Source: Herbaspirillum sp. LeCh32-8 (lineage in GTDB: Bacteria; Pseudomonadota; Gammaproteobacteria; Burkholderiales; Burkholderiaceae_D). Taken from it: 64,000 bases of DNA. Both the position numbers and the translations under genes were made by a program. Shown piece after piece: positions 18,854 to 27,300 of this stretch (positions are counted from its first letter, which is position 1; each line of letters begins with the position of its first letter). The stretch is taken from the NCBI RefSeq assembly GCF_017814915.1, contig NZ_JAGIPZ010000002.1, forward strand, positions 217,084 to 281,083, read 5' to 3'. The notes beneath the pieces are model-generated. The model worked only from the letters and a program-made list of their open reading frames with translations, was not told where the DNA came from and searched no databases.

Positions 18854-19828
18854 ATGGCAAAAGCAATCCGCATCAACAAGACCGGCGGCCCTGAGGTGAT
18901 GGAGTACGTCGACGTCGAAGTCGGCGAGCCGGGGCAGGGCGAGGTGCGCATCCGCCACGGCGCGGTGGGCCTGAACTTCATCGACTGCTACTTCCGCTCG
19001 GGCCTGTATCCGCAACCGCTGCCCGGCGGCCTGGGGCAGGAAGCCGCCGGCACCATTGAGGCGGTCGGGCCTGGCGTGACCGATTTCAAGGTCGGCGACC
19101 GGGTGGCCTACGCCGGCCGCCCCAACGGCGCCTATGCCGAGGAGCGCGTGATGCCGGCCGACATCCTGGTCAAGCTGCCGGACTCGATCAGCTTCGACAC
19201 GGCCGCGGCCATGATGCTGCAAGGCATGACCGTGCAATACCTGCTGCGCCAGACCTATCAGGTCAAGGCCGGCGACACCATCCTGTTCCACGCCGCCGCC
19301 GGCGGCATCGGTCTTATTGCTTGCCAGTGGGCGCGCGCGCTGGGCGCGAACCTGATCGGCACCGTCAGCAGCGACGAGAAGGCGGCGCTGGCCAAGCAGC
19401 ACGGCGCAGCCCATGTGATCAATTACAAGACCGAGAATTTTGTCGAGCGCGTCAAGGAAATCACCGGTGGAAAAGGCGTGCCGGTGGTGTACGACTCGAT
19501 CGGCAAGGATACCTTCACAGGCTCGCTGGACTGCCTGCGCCCGCGCGGCATGATGGTCAGTTTCGGCAACGCCTCCGGCCCGGTGGCTCCGTTCGGCGCG
19601 TCCGAGCTGGCTTCGCGCGGCTCACTGTTCCTGACCCGTCCGTCCCTGGGCAATTACATCTCCACCCGCGAGGAGCTCAATGCCACGGCCGGCGACCTGT
19701 TCGCCATGGTGGAGAGCAAGCAGATCAGCATCGAGATCAACCAACGTTACGCCTTGAAGGACGTCGGCCAGGCGCACGCCGACCTGGAAGGCCGTCGTAC
19801 CACCGGTTCCACCATCCTGGTGCCTTAA
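18854..19828 (+). CDS. qorA: NADPH:quinone oxidoreductase (zeta-crystallin-like MDR)
   Basis: 324 residues (E. coli QorA 327). A zinc-free medium-chain dehydrogenase/reductase: the N-terminal GroES-like domain holds VGLNFIDCYFRSGLYP and LGQEAAGTIEAVG; the Rossmann domain has HAAAGGIGLIACQWA, the NADPH AxxGGxG loop; the zinc-site cysteines of alcohol dehydrogenases are absent. It reduces quinones by NADPH, generally by one electron. The ATG at 18854 has AAGGAG 7 nt upstream; an earlier in-frame Met is not supported. A small membrane peptide gene follows after 10 nt. Confidence 0.92.
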   Translation: MAKAIRINKTGGPEVMEYVDVEVGEPGQGEVRIRHGAVGLNFIDCYFRSGLYPQPLPGGLGQEAAGTIEAVGPGVTDFKVGDRVAYAGRPNGAYAEERVMPADILVKLPDSISFDTAAAMMLQGMTVQYLLRQTYQVKAGDTILFHAAAGGIGLIACQWARALGANLIGTVSSDEKAALAKQHGAAHVINYKTENFVERVKEITGGKGVPVVYDSIGKDTFTGSLDCLRPRGMMVSFGNASGPVAPFGASELASRGSLFLTRPSLGNYISTREELNATAGDLFAMVESKQISIEINQRYALKDVGQAHADLEGRRTTGSTILVP

Positions 19829-19838
19829 GGCGGGCGCC

Positions 19839-19994
19839 ATGGACGGTCAACGGGATTCCCGACCCGGCCACCCGCCGGAGCAGCCCACCGGAGTCGACGG
19901 CGTGCCGCGCTTCGGGCGGCTGCTGGTAGTGCTGATCTGTGCGGTCTTGCTGATCGTGTTCATCACCTTCGCCAGTGAAGCGTATTTTTCGTGA
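19839..19994 (+). CDS. 51-residue single-pass membrane protein, unknown
   Basis: A short reading frame starts at ATG 19839, ends at TGA 19992-19994, and begins 10 nt after the quinone reductase stop with AAGG 9 nt ahead of it. The product has a hydrophilic Pro/Gly-rich N-terminus (about 25 residues, MDGQRDSRPGHPPEQ...) and one strong hydrophobic helix LLVVLICAVLLIVFITF at about residues 28-44, then SEAYFS. I do not recognise the family. Coupled position suggests co-expression with the reductase. The DNA after it becomes AT-rich, which marks the end of the transcript unit. Confidence 0.6.
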   Translation: MDGQRDSRPGHPPEQPTGVDGVPRFGRLLVVLICAVLLIVFITFASEAYFS

Positions 19995-20154
19995 GAATCT
20001 AGAATTTTTTAGATTTTTGGTGATGTTTTGTTGATTTTTCGATGCTGATGCGTGTAATTGGCGCTTTTTTCTGTCGCTGACTCGTCGTTTGGCGAAAGTG
20101 TTGCTGTCATATCTTGCTCTTGTTTGGACAGCTGCATTTTCGCGGAGGCGGTAA
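19995..20154. other. AT-rich intergenic segment
   Basis: About 100 bases here are clearly lower in GC than the flanks. A weak hairpin (AATCTA ... TAGATT followed by T's, ~19997-20024) could end the upstream transcript. The rest probably holds the promoter of the binding-protein gene, but no box is convincing. Confidence 0.4.
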
Positions 20155-21315
20155 ATGGGATGGTTGGCGAGATATCGCGCATGTCCAGTACTGTGCATGT
20201 TGTGGGCGCTGCTGGCATTCGCCGATGCGGATGCCGGCGCCAGGGACGGCGTCGGCGATACCCAGATACTGCTGGGCCAGTCCGCGGCACTGTCGGGGCC
20301 TTCCGGCGAATTGGGCAAGCTGTTCCTGGAAGGCGCCCGAAGCTACTTCGACAAGATTAACGCCCAAGGCGGCGTGCATGGCCGCAAGATCCGGCTGCTC
20401 AGCCTGGATGATCAGTACGAACCCGACAAGACCGTCGTCAACACCCTGCAGTTGATCCATCAGGAGAAGGTGTTCGCGTTGTTCGGTTACGTCGGCACCG
20501 CCACCGTCGCCGCCGCCATGCCGTTGATCGAGGGGGCCGGCGTGCCGCTGTTCGCGCCCATGTCGGGCGCGCGTTTCCTGCGCGAGCCTTTCAATGCACT
20601 GGTGTTCAACGTGCGCGCCAGCTACGCCCGCGAAACCGATTATCTGCTGCGCCAGCTGCAAGGCAACGGTCATCGCAACATTGCGGTTTTCTACCAGAAC
20701 GATGAATTCGGAAAGTCTACTTTAGAGCTCCTGCGCGGCCGGGTCGACCGATATGGCCTGAAGCTGGTCGGTGCAGTGGCGGTCGAGCGCAATAGCGAGG
20801 ACGCCCGGACGGCCGCAAAAGCGCTGCTGGCGATGGGGCCCGAAGTGGTGATCCTTGTGGCTTCCTATCCATCGGCGGCGGCGCTGATCACGCGCATGCG
20901 GCGCGCCGGCTACTACGGCGGCTTCTCCAACTACTCTTTCGTGGGCAGCCAATCCCTGTCCGCACGTCTGAAGCACGGCGGCGCCGGCATCGTGGTTACG
21001 CAGGTGGTGCCGTTTCCGTGGAAGCCGCACCTGCCGATCGTCTACGAATATCAGAAGGCCTTCGGCCAGGCCGAGGGCGGGCAGTACAGTTTCGTCGGGC
21101 TGGAAGGATTCATCGCTGCGCGGGCGCTGGTGGAGGGCTTGCGGCGCGCCGGCCGTCAGCTCACGCGCGAGGGGTTGCAGCGCGCGCTGGAAACCATCAA
21201 TCCCGCTAACTACGACGGCGGCGGCTTCCCGCTGCGCTTTTCGCCGGGCAATCACAACGGCTCCGACTTCGTCGACCTGACCGCGATCGGCCAGGACGGA
21301 CGCTTCATCAACTAG
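20155..21315 (+). CDS. Periplasmic binding protein of branched-chain amino acid type (Peripla_BP_6)
   Basis: 386 residues. A signal peptide (MGWLARYRACPVLCMLWALL) precedes ILLGQSAALSGPSGELGKLF, the LivJ-type first strand and loop, then INAQGGVHGRKI and a type-I binding-protein fold with IAVFYQNDEFGKSTLELL. Solutes are probably amino acids, amides or aromatic acids. There are no permease or ATPase genes nearby, so it is an orphan; it may serve a distant ABC system or a sensor. GGAGGCGGTAA precedes the ATG. Length is usual for the family. Confidence 0.85.
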   Translation: MGWLARYRACPVLCMLWALLAFADADAGARDGVGDTQILLGQSAALSGPSGELGKLFLEGARSYFDKINAQGGVHGRKIRLLSLDDQYEPDKTVVNTLQLIHQEKVFALFGYVGTATVAAAMPLIEGAGVPLFAPMSGARFLREPFNALVFNVRASYARETDYLLRQLQGNGHRNIAVFYQNDEFGKSTLELLRGRVDRYGLKLVGAVAVERNSEDARTAAKALLAMGPEVVILVASYPSAAALITRMRRAGYYGGFSNYSFVGSQSLSARLKHGGAGIVVTQVVPFPWKPHLPIVYEYQKAFGQAEGGQYSFVGLEGFIAARALVEGLRRAGRQLTREGLQRALETINPANYDGGGFPLRFSPGNHNGSDFVDLTAIGQDGRFIN

Positions 21316-21328
21316 CCGGCTGCCCGGT

Positions 21329-21982
21329 TCAAGGGGCCGGCTTGCCGTCCTTGTCTACCTTGATCGAGATATGGCGCGTCACGCCGCTGGGGCCGGGAAA
21401 GTCAGAGAAGGCAGCGCGCACCATGTAGGGCATCGCGGCCGCCAATCCGCCGCGGCTGCCGTCGCTATCCACCACCACGTCATACAGCTGCTTGCCGTCG
21501 CCGGCGTTGGCGATGCCGATCTGCAGCCGGCGCAGGAACACCGGATAGCTGGTGGTCTGCATCGGGCCGCCGTACCAGAGCGGATCGTAGAAGGGGCCGT
21601 AAGGGCCGTAAAAACCGTAAGGGCGCGGGCCGAAACGGCCCCAGCCCGGCGGCGGGCCGTAGAAGAAGGGATCGTAGGCCGGGCGGCTGACCACCACCTG
21701 TTCGGTGTTCATGCCGTAGCGAAAGCTCACCGTCAGCTGGGCCGCCTTGCGATCCGGCGCCTCGGAAAAGCCCAGCGCCTGTAGCTGTTGGCGGATCAAG
21801 CGGGCATAGTTGTCATATTCAAGATTGCCTTCCTGTTCCTTGGCGGGGGTGAAGACATAAGACTTTCCGGTGGCATCGGCGGGCCAGGCATGGAAGGCGG
21901 TGACGTTGCTTTCGATCACGGAGGCACAGCCGGACAGCAGCAGGCTGGCGGCCGCGATGAAGGAAAAGAGCCAGCGTTTCAT
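21329..21982 (-). CDS. DUF4136-like outer-membrane lipoprotein
   Basis: 217 residues. The signal peptide ends in the lipobox LLLSGC, so Cys-20 should be lipidated. The mature part resembles DUF4136 proteins: KSYVFTPAKEQEGNLEY, then a basal domain, a central Gly/Pro/Tyr-rich stretch (residues ~105-140, PYGFYGPYGPFYDPLWYGG) and a C-terminal strand set. Function unknown; these are envelope proteins. GGAG 8 nt upstream supports the ATG at 21982. It converges with the upstream binding-protein gene with only 13 nt between stops. Confidence 0.8.
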   Translation of the reverse strand: MKRWLFSFIAAASLLLSGCASVIESNVTAFHAWPADATGKSYVFTPAKEQEGNLEYDNYARLIRQQLQALGFSEAPDRKAAQLTVSFRYGMNTEQVVVSRPAYDPFFYGPPPGWGRFGPRPYGFYGPYGPFYDPLWYGGPMQTTSYPVFLRRLQIGIANAGDGKQLYDVVVDSDGSRGGLAAAMPYMVRAAFSDFPGPSGVTRHISIKVDKDGKPAP

Positions 21983-22439
21983 GGAAATCTCCAATACAAG
22001 GTACGCAGTTGCGAGGGGCCGGGCGGCAGGCTGGGCGGAACAAAGTGGTGGTGGCCGTGACGGCCCGATGCGGGTTCGACCCGCATGGCGCGCTTTTTAT
22101 CCCGTCAGGCTGCTCAAGGTGGGGCGAGGCGGCGGCGCGCAAGCTCCATTGTAGTGCGTCGGCGCGCGGCAGGCGCATGGCCGGTGTCCGGCCGGCGTCA
22201 ATTCCCGTAAAAACCTTCCCGCCGGGCGGCAAGCGCGGCGAACGATCGCCGCGCCGGCTGGTCAGTCAAGCAGGCACAGGCGCGGATTTGTAAGCGCGCA
22301 CGCCGCGTTGATTGGTAAAATCGGGCCTTGGCCGCATTTGCTATCCCGTGCTATCCGTTTTCCATCCGCCGTGATTGCGCCGTGATCGCCACCGCAGTTC
22401 AATCGCCGTACTCCCAATTCATTTCCCGGACAGGTTTCC
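21983..22439. other. 457-base gap between lipoprotein gene and pepN
   Basis: Divergent promoter region. I see no gene: the frames crossing it have no start-site or family support. A TAAAAT at 22316-22321 is a possible pepN -10 without a good -35. Confidence 0.4.
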
Positions 22440-25139
22440 ATGCGCACCGATACGCCTCAGACGATCTACCGTAAAGACTACGCCGCCCCCAATTTCCTGA
22501 TCGACACCGTCGAGATGGGCTTCGACCTCGATCCCGCCGCGACCCGCGTGGCCACCCGCATTTCCATGCGCCGCAACCCGGCCGCCGCCGCTAGCGACAT
22601 CGTGCTCTTCGGCGAAGAGCTGGAGCTGGTCGCGTTGCGCGTGAACGGCAAGACGTTGGCCAAGGGCGCCTATCGCCTGGCCGGCGGCGTGCTGACCATC
22701 CCCGGCGCCCCGGCCAAGGCCGTGCTGGAGATCGAGACCATCACCCGTCCCGAGCAGAACACCTCGCTGATGGGCCTGTATGTCTCCAACGGCAACTTCT
22801 TCACCCAGTGCGAGGCCGAGGGCTTCCGCAAGATCACCTACTTCCCGGATCGCCCGGACGTGATGGCCAAGTACACCGTCATGCTGCGCGCCGACCGCGC
22901 CAAGTACCCGGTGCTGCTGTCCAACGGCAACCTGATCGAAGAAGGTGAGCTGCCCGACGGCCGTCACTACGCCAAGTGGGAAGACCCGTTCAAGAAGCCG
23001 TCCTACCTCTTTGCCCTGGTCGCCGGCAACCTGGTCTGCCAGGAAGAAACCGTGCGGCTGAAGTCCGGCCGCGACGCCCTGTTGCAGGTGTGGGTGGAAG
23101 CCGGCAACCTGGACAAGACCCAGCACGCGATGGATTCGCTGAAGAACAGCATCGATTGGGACGTCAAGCGCTTCGGCCTGGATCTGGATCTCGACCGCTT
23201 CATGATCGTCGCCGTCGGCGACTTCAACATGGGCGCGATGGAAAACAAGGGCCTGAACATCTTCAACACCAAATACGTGCTGGCCAACCCGCGCATCGCC
23301 ACCGATGTCGACTTCGCCAACATCGAGGCGGTGGTCGGCCACGAATATTTCCATAACTGGACCGGCAACCGCGTCACTTGCCGCGACTGGTTCCAGCTGT
23401 CCCTGAAGGAAGGCCTGACCGTCTTCCGCGACCAGGAATTCTCGGCCGACATGATCGGCACCGACAGCGGCCGCGCCGTCAAGCGCATCGACGACGTGCG
23501 CGTGCTGCGCCAGGCGCAGTTCCCGGAAGACGCCGGCCCGATGGCGCACCCGGTGCGTCCCGACTCCTACGTCGAGATCAACAACTTCTACACCGTCACC
23601 GTGTACGAAAAAGGCGCCGAAGTGGTGCGCATGTACCAGACCCTGCTGGGTCGCGACGGCTTCCGCAAGGGCATGGACCTGTACTTCGAACGGCATGACG
23701 GCCAGGCCGTCACCTGCGACGATTTCCGCGCCGCCATGGCCGACGCCAACAAGCGCGACCTGAGCCAGTTCGAGCGCTGGTACAGCCAGTCCGGCACGCC
23801 GCAGGTCGACGTCAGCACCCGCTATGACGCCAAGGCACAAGTGTTCGAGCTGACCCTGGAGCAAAGTTGCCCGCCCACGGCCGGCCAGAAGAAAAAGCAG
23901 CCCTACCACATCCCGGTGGCGGTCGGGCTGCTGGACGCCAAGGGCCGCGACCTGGCGCTGACGCTGGAAGGCGAGAAGCCGGCCGGCAAGTCCGCCGCCA
24001 CCACCCGCGTGCTGGAACTGACCAAGGCCAAGCAGACCTTCCGCTTCACCAACGTCGCCGAAAAGCCGGTGCCGTCCATCCTGCGCGGCTTCTCCGCGCC
24101 GGTGGTGCTGAAGTACGACTACAGTGACGCCGAACTGGCCTTCCTGATGGCGCACGACAGCGACGCCTTCAACCGGTGGGAAGCCGGCCAGCGCCTGGCC
24201 ACCCGCCGCCTGCTGAACCTGACGGTGGCGGTGCAGGCCGCACGCCAGTCGGGCCATGTGGTGGCGGTCGATACCGTGCTGAACAACATCGAGCAGGACG
24301 GCGCCCTGGCCGACGCGCTGCGCGCCACGCTCAACGACGCCGCGCTGGATCCTGCCTTCCGCGAGCTGGTGCTGACCTTGCCCTCCGAGACCATGATCGC
24401 CGAGCAGATGGAAGTGATCGACCCGCACGCCATCCACGTGGCGCGCCAGTTCCTGCGCCGCTCGCTGGCGCGCGAGCTGCGCGACGACCTGCTGGCCGTT
24501 TATCACGCCAACCAGACCCCGGGCGACTACAGCCCCGACGCCGGCTCCTCCGGCCGCCGCGCGCTGAAGAACGTGGCGCTGTCCTACCTGGCCGAACTGG
24601 ATGATGCCGAGGCGCTGAAGCTGGCTCAGCAGCAGGACGTCGCCGCCAACAACATGACCGACCGCCTGGCTGCGCTGTCGGCGCTGGTCAACAGCGCCGC
24701 CGCCGGCAAGAGCGAGGTGCTGCAGCGTTTCTACAGCGAGTTCGAGGACGAAGCGCTGGTCATCGACAAGTGGTTCACGCTGCAGGCCACGGCGCGCAAC
24801 GCCGACGTCAACACCGTGCGCACCCTGATCGAGCACCCGGCGTTCACGCTCAAGAACCCGAACCGCGCGCGCAGCCTGATCTTCAGCTTCTGCAACGGCA
24901 ATCCCTCGGCCTTCCACGCGGCCGACGGCAACGGCTACAGCTTCTGGGCCGAGCAGGTGATCGCATTGAACGCCACCAATCCGCAAGTCGCCGCGCGCCT
25001 GGCGCGCAGCCTCGACCGCTGGCGCAAGTACACTCCGGCGCTGCAGGAAAAAATGCGCCTGGCGCTGCAGCAGGTGGCGTCCGCGCCCAAGCTCTCGCGC
25101 GATGTCTCGGAAGTGATCACCAAATCGCTCTCCAACTGA
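22440..25139 (+). CDS. pepN: Aminopeptidase N (M1 family)
   Basis: 899 residues (E. coli 870). The exopeptidase signature GAMEN lies at residues 265-269, the zinc site HEYFH at 301-305 with the third ligand Glu at 324 (SLKEGLTVF). The N-terminal NYLIDTVEM-type strand set and the C-terminal helical domain match bacterial PepN with the DUF3458 parts. It removes N-terminal residues from peptides in the cytoplasm. fbp starts 32 nt downstream in the same direction, so the two are likely co-transcribed. The Shine-Dalgarno is weak. Confidence 0.96.
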   Translation: MRTDTPQTIYRKDYAAPNFLIDTVEMGFDLDPAATRVATRISMRRNPAAAASDIVLFGEELELVALRVNGKTLAKGAYRLAGGVLTIPGAPAKAVLEIETITRPEQNTSLMGLYVSNGNFFTQCEAEGFRKITYFPDRPDVMAKYTVMLRADRAKYPVLLSNGNLIEEGELPDGRHYAKWEDPFKKPSYLFALVAGNLVCQEETVRLKSGRDALLQVWVEAGNLDKTQHAMDSLKNSIDWDVKRFGLDLDLDRFMIVAVGDFNMGAMENKGLNIFNTKYVLANPRIATDVDFANIEAVVGHEYFHNWTGNRVTCRDWFQLSLKEGLTVFRDQEFSADMIGTDSGRAVKRIDDVRVLRQAQFPEDAGPMAHPVRPDSYVEINNFYTVTVYEKGAEVVRMYQTLLGRDGFRKGMDLYFERHDGQAVTCDDFRAAMADANKRDLSQFERWYSQSGTPQVDVSTRYDAKAQVFELTLEQSCPPTAGQKKKQPYHIPVAVGLLDAKGRDLALTLEGEKPAGKSAATTRVLELTKAKQTFRFTNVAEKPVPSILRGFSAPVVLKYDYSDAELAFLMAHDSDAFNRWEAGQRLATRRLLNLTVAVQAARQSGHVVAVDTVLNNIEQDGALADALRATLNDAALDPAFRELVLTLPSETMIAEQMEVIDPHAIHVARQFLRRSLARELRDDLLAVYHANQTPGDYSPDAGSSGRRALKNVALSYLAELDDAEALKLAQQQDVAANNMTDRLAALSALVNSAAAGKSEVLQRFYSEFEDEALVIDKWFTLQATARNADVNTVRTLIEHPAFTLKNPNRARSLIFSFCNGNPSAFHAADGNGYSFWAEQVIALNATNPQVAARLARSLDRWRKYTPALQEKMRLALQQVASAPKLSRDVSEVITKSLSN

Positions 25140-25171
25140 ACGAATTCATTCAATAAACAAGGAAGACCACC

Positions 25172-26173
25172 ATGAAACGCATCAGCCTCACGCAACACCT
25201 GATCGAGCAACAGCGCCTGCACAACAAGATCCCGTCCGAACTGCGCCTGCTGATCGAAGTCGTCGGTCGCGCCTGCAAGTCGATCTCGCACGCCGTCGGC
25301 AAGGGCGCGCTGGGCGAGGTGCTGGGCACCGCCGGCAGCGAGAACGTGCAGGGCGAAGTGCAGAAAAAGCTGGACGTGATCTCCAACGAGATCCTGCTGG
25401 AAGCCAACGAATGGGGCGGCCACCTGGCGGCCATGGCCTCCGAGGAAATGGAGACCATCCACCGTATCCCCAACCGTTACCCCAAGGGCGAATACCTGCT
25501 GATGTTCGACCCGCTGGACGGCTCCTCCAACATCGACGTCAACGTCTCCATCGGCACCATCTTCTCGGTGCTGAAGGCGCCGGACGGCATGACCGAGCCG
25601 ACCGAAAAAGACTTCATGCAGCCCGGCACCAAGCAGGTTGCCGCCGGCTACGCCGTCTACGGCCCGCAAACCGTGCTGGTGCTGACCACCGGCGACGGCG
25701 TGCACTGCTTCACGCTGGACCGTGAAATGGGCGCCTGGGTGTTGACGCAAAAGGATATCCAGATCCCGGCCGACACCAAGGAGTTCGCCATCAACGCCTC
25801 CAACCAGCGCCACTGGTTCCCGCCGGTCAAGCGTTACGTGGACGAAATGCTGGAAGGTTCCACCGGCCCGCGCGGCAAGGACTTCAACATGCGCTGGATC
25901 GCCTCCATGGTGGCCGACGTGCATCGCATCCTGAACCGCGGCGGCATCTTCATGTACCCGGCCGACGCCCGTGAACCGGGCAAGCCGGGCAAGCTGCGCC
26001 TGATGTACGAAGCCAACCCGATGGCCTTCATCGTCGAGCAGGCCGGCGGCGCCGCCACCGACGGCAACCAGCGCATCCTCGACATCCAGCCCGAGAAGCT
26101 GCACCAGCGCGTGGCCGTGTTCCTGGGCTCGAAGAACGAAGTCGAGCGCGTCACCTCGTATCACAAGCAGTAA
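25172..26173 (+). CDS. fbp: Fructose-1,6-bisphosphatase class I
   Basis: 333 residues (E. coli 332). Metal and substrate motifs are intact: [33 protein letters not shown] (metal-binding DPLDGSS), [11 protein letters not shown] and [15 protein letters not shown]. It dephosphorylates fructose-1,6-bisphosphate in gluconeogenesis. AAGGAAGACCACC precedes the ATG. It lies downstream of pepN and is followed by a strong terminator. Confidence 0.97.
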   Translation: MKRISLTQHLIEQQRLHNKIPSELRLLIEVVGRACKSISHAVGKGALGEVLGTAGSENVQGEVQKKLDVISNEILLEANEWGGHLAAMASEEMETIHRIPNRYPKGEYLLMFDPLDGSSNIDVNVSIGTIFSVLKAPDGMTEPTEKDFMQPGTKQVAAGYAVYGPQTVLVLTTGDGVHCFTLDREMGAWVLTQKDIQIPADTKEFAINASNQRHWFPPVKRYVDEMLEGSTGPRGKDFNMRWIASMVADVHRILNRGGIFMYPADAREPGKPGKLRLMYEANPMAFIVEQAGGAATDGNQRILDIQPEKLHQRVAVFLGSKNEVERVTSYHKQ

Positions 26174-26217
26174 TCAGCAACAGGAACCCCGGCAGCATCG
26201 CGCTGCCCGGCCGAATG

Positions 26218-26248
26218 AAAAACGGCGCCCGCGGGCGCCGTTTTTTTT
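26218..26248. terminator. Bidirectional terminator after fbp
   Basis: 9-bp perfect stem (ACGGCGCCC at 26222-26230 with GGGCGCCGT at 26233-26241) followed by eight T on +, and five T on the minus strand. It serves fbp and the convergent rarD-like gene. Confidence 0.92.
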
Positions 26249-26265
26249 ACAGGTAGAGCATGGTC

Positions 26266-27159
26266 TCAGCTCGCCGGCCGGCGCATCAGGCGCACGCTGT
26301 GCAGCGCGGTCAGCGCCACCGACAGCCAGATCGGCACGTAGGTGCCCAGTTGCGCCGGCTGCAGCGATTCGCCCAGCACCGCCATGGCCACCAGCACCAG
26401 CAGCACCGGTTCGACATAACCGAGAATGCCGAACAGGCCCATCGGCAGCAGCTTGCCCGAGCGCAGGTAGCAGGCCAGCGCCACCATGCTGACCACACCC
26501 AGGCCGGGCAGCAGCAGGTACATCGCCGGCGTTTGCACGGTCGCCGCGAAGGAGCCGTTGAGCGCCAGCGCGACAGCTGCCACCGGCACCAGCAGCAACA
26601 GCTCGATGGCGAAGATCATCAGCGAGTCCATGCGCAGGCGGCGGCGCAGCACGAAGTAGGGTGGATAGCCCAGCGCCACCAGCAGCGTCGGCCACGAGAA
26701 GGCGCGCGTCATCCACAGTTCATGGGCGACGCCGAGCAAGGCGCACAGCACCGCCAGGCGTTGCACCAGATCCAGTCGCTCACCGTAGTAAAAGCGTCCC
26801 ACCAGCACCATGGCCAGCGGCAGCAGGAAGTAGCCAAGCGACACCTCCAGCGCGCGCCCGTTCACCGGCGCCCACAGGAACAACCACTGCTGCACGCCCA
26901 GCATTGCCGCCATCGCGACCAGCGCCAGCAGCTTGCGCGGCTGGCAGAACACTTCGGCGCAGGCGGCGCGCAGCTGGTCGCCGTGGCGGCGCCAGGCGAT
27001 CAGCACCAGTACTGCGATGGTAGTGCACAGGATGCGCCAGGAAAAGATATCCAGGCCGTCCAGCGGCGCCAGCAGGCGCGTGTAACCCGAGAGGAAGGCG
27101 AACAGGGCCGAGGCGAACACGGACAAGCCGATGCCGCGACTGATTTCATGCTGGTTCAT
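26266..27159 (-). CDS. rarD: RarD-type EamA-family permease
   Basis: 297 residues. Ten hydrophobic helices; the N-terminal half has LSVFASALFAFLSGYTRLL and FSWRILCTT, and the middle WAPVNGRALEVSLGYFLLPL, the pattern of RarD (the PVNxxxxLxxSLGYF motif). RarD proteins are inner-membrane DMT permeases of uncertain substrate, first linked to chloramphenicol resistance in Pseudomonas. The ATG at 27159 is chosen because the family starts there; an in-frame extension to 27201 is unlikely. No strong ribosome site. It converges with fbp. Confidence 0.87.
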   Translation of the reverse strand: MNQHEISRGIGLSVFASALFAFLSGYTRLLAPLDGLDIFSWRILCTTIAVLVLIAWRRHGDQLRAACAEVFCQPRKLLALVAMAAMLGVQQWLFLWAPVNGRALEVSLGYFLLPLAMVLVGRFYYGERLDLVQRLAVLCALLGVAHELWMTRAFSWPTLLVALGYPPYFVLRRRLRMDSLMIFAIELLLLVPVAAVALALNGSFAATVQTPAMYLLLPGLGVVSMVALACYLRSGKLLPMGLFGILGYVEPVLLVLVAMAVLGESLQPAQLGTYVPIWLSVALTALHSVRLMRRPAS

Positions 27160-27300
27160 TGAGTGCCGATCGATGCCGCCCGCGCCGGATGGCGCAGGCA
27201 AAGCGCGATTTTACGGCATGCAGCCGGATCGGCCTCTTCTTGTTTCCTGCTTCCCGCCTTTCGCGCCTTGAACGGAGCGCGGCGGTACGGTCAACCGCGC

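Noticed and set aside
20009-20673. Minus-strand frames opposite the 5' end of the binding-protein gene
   Set aside because: Low-quality antisense frames without ribosome sites; the + gene has signal peptide and strong Shine-Dalgarno.
22419-24986. 855-codon open frame on the minus strand opposite pepN
   Set aside because: It is a shadow of a GC-rich gene: the + strand product is an unmistakable aminopeptidase N, and the antisense product is His/Gln/Val-rich with no family likeness.
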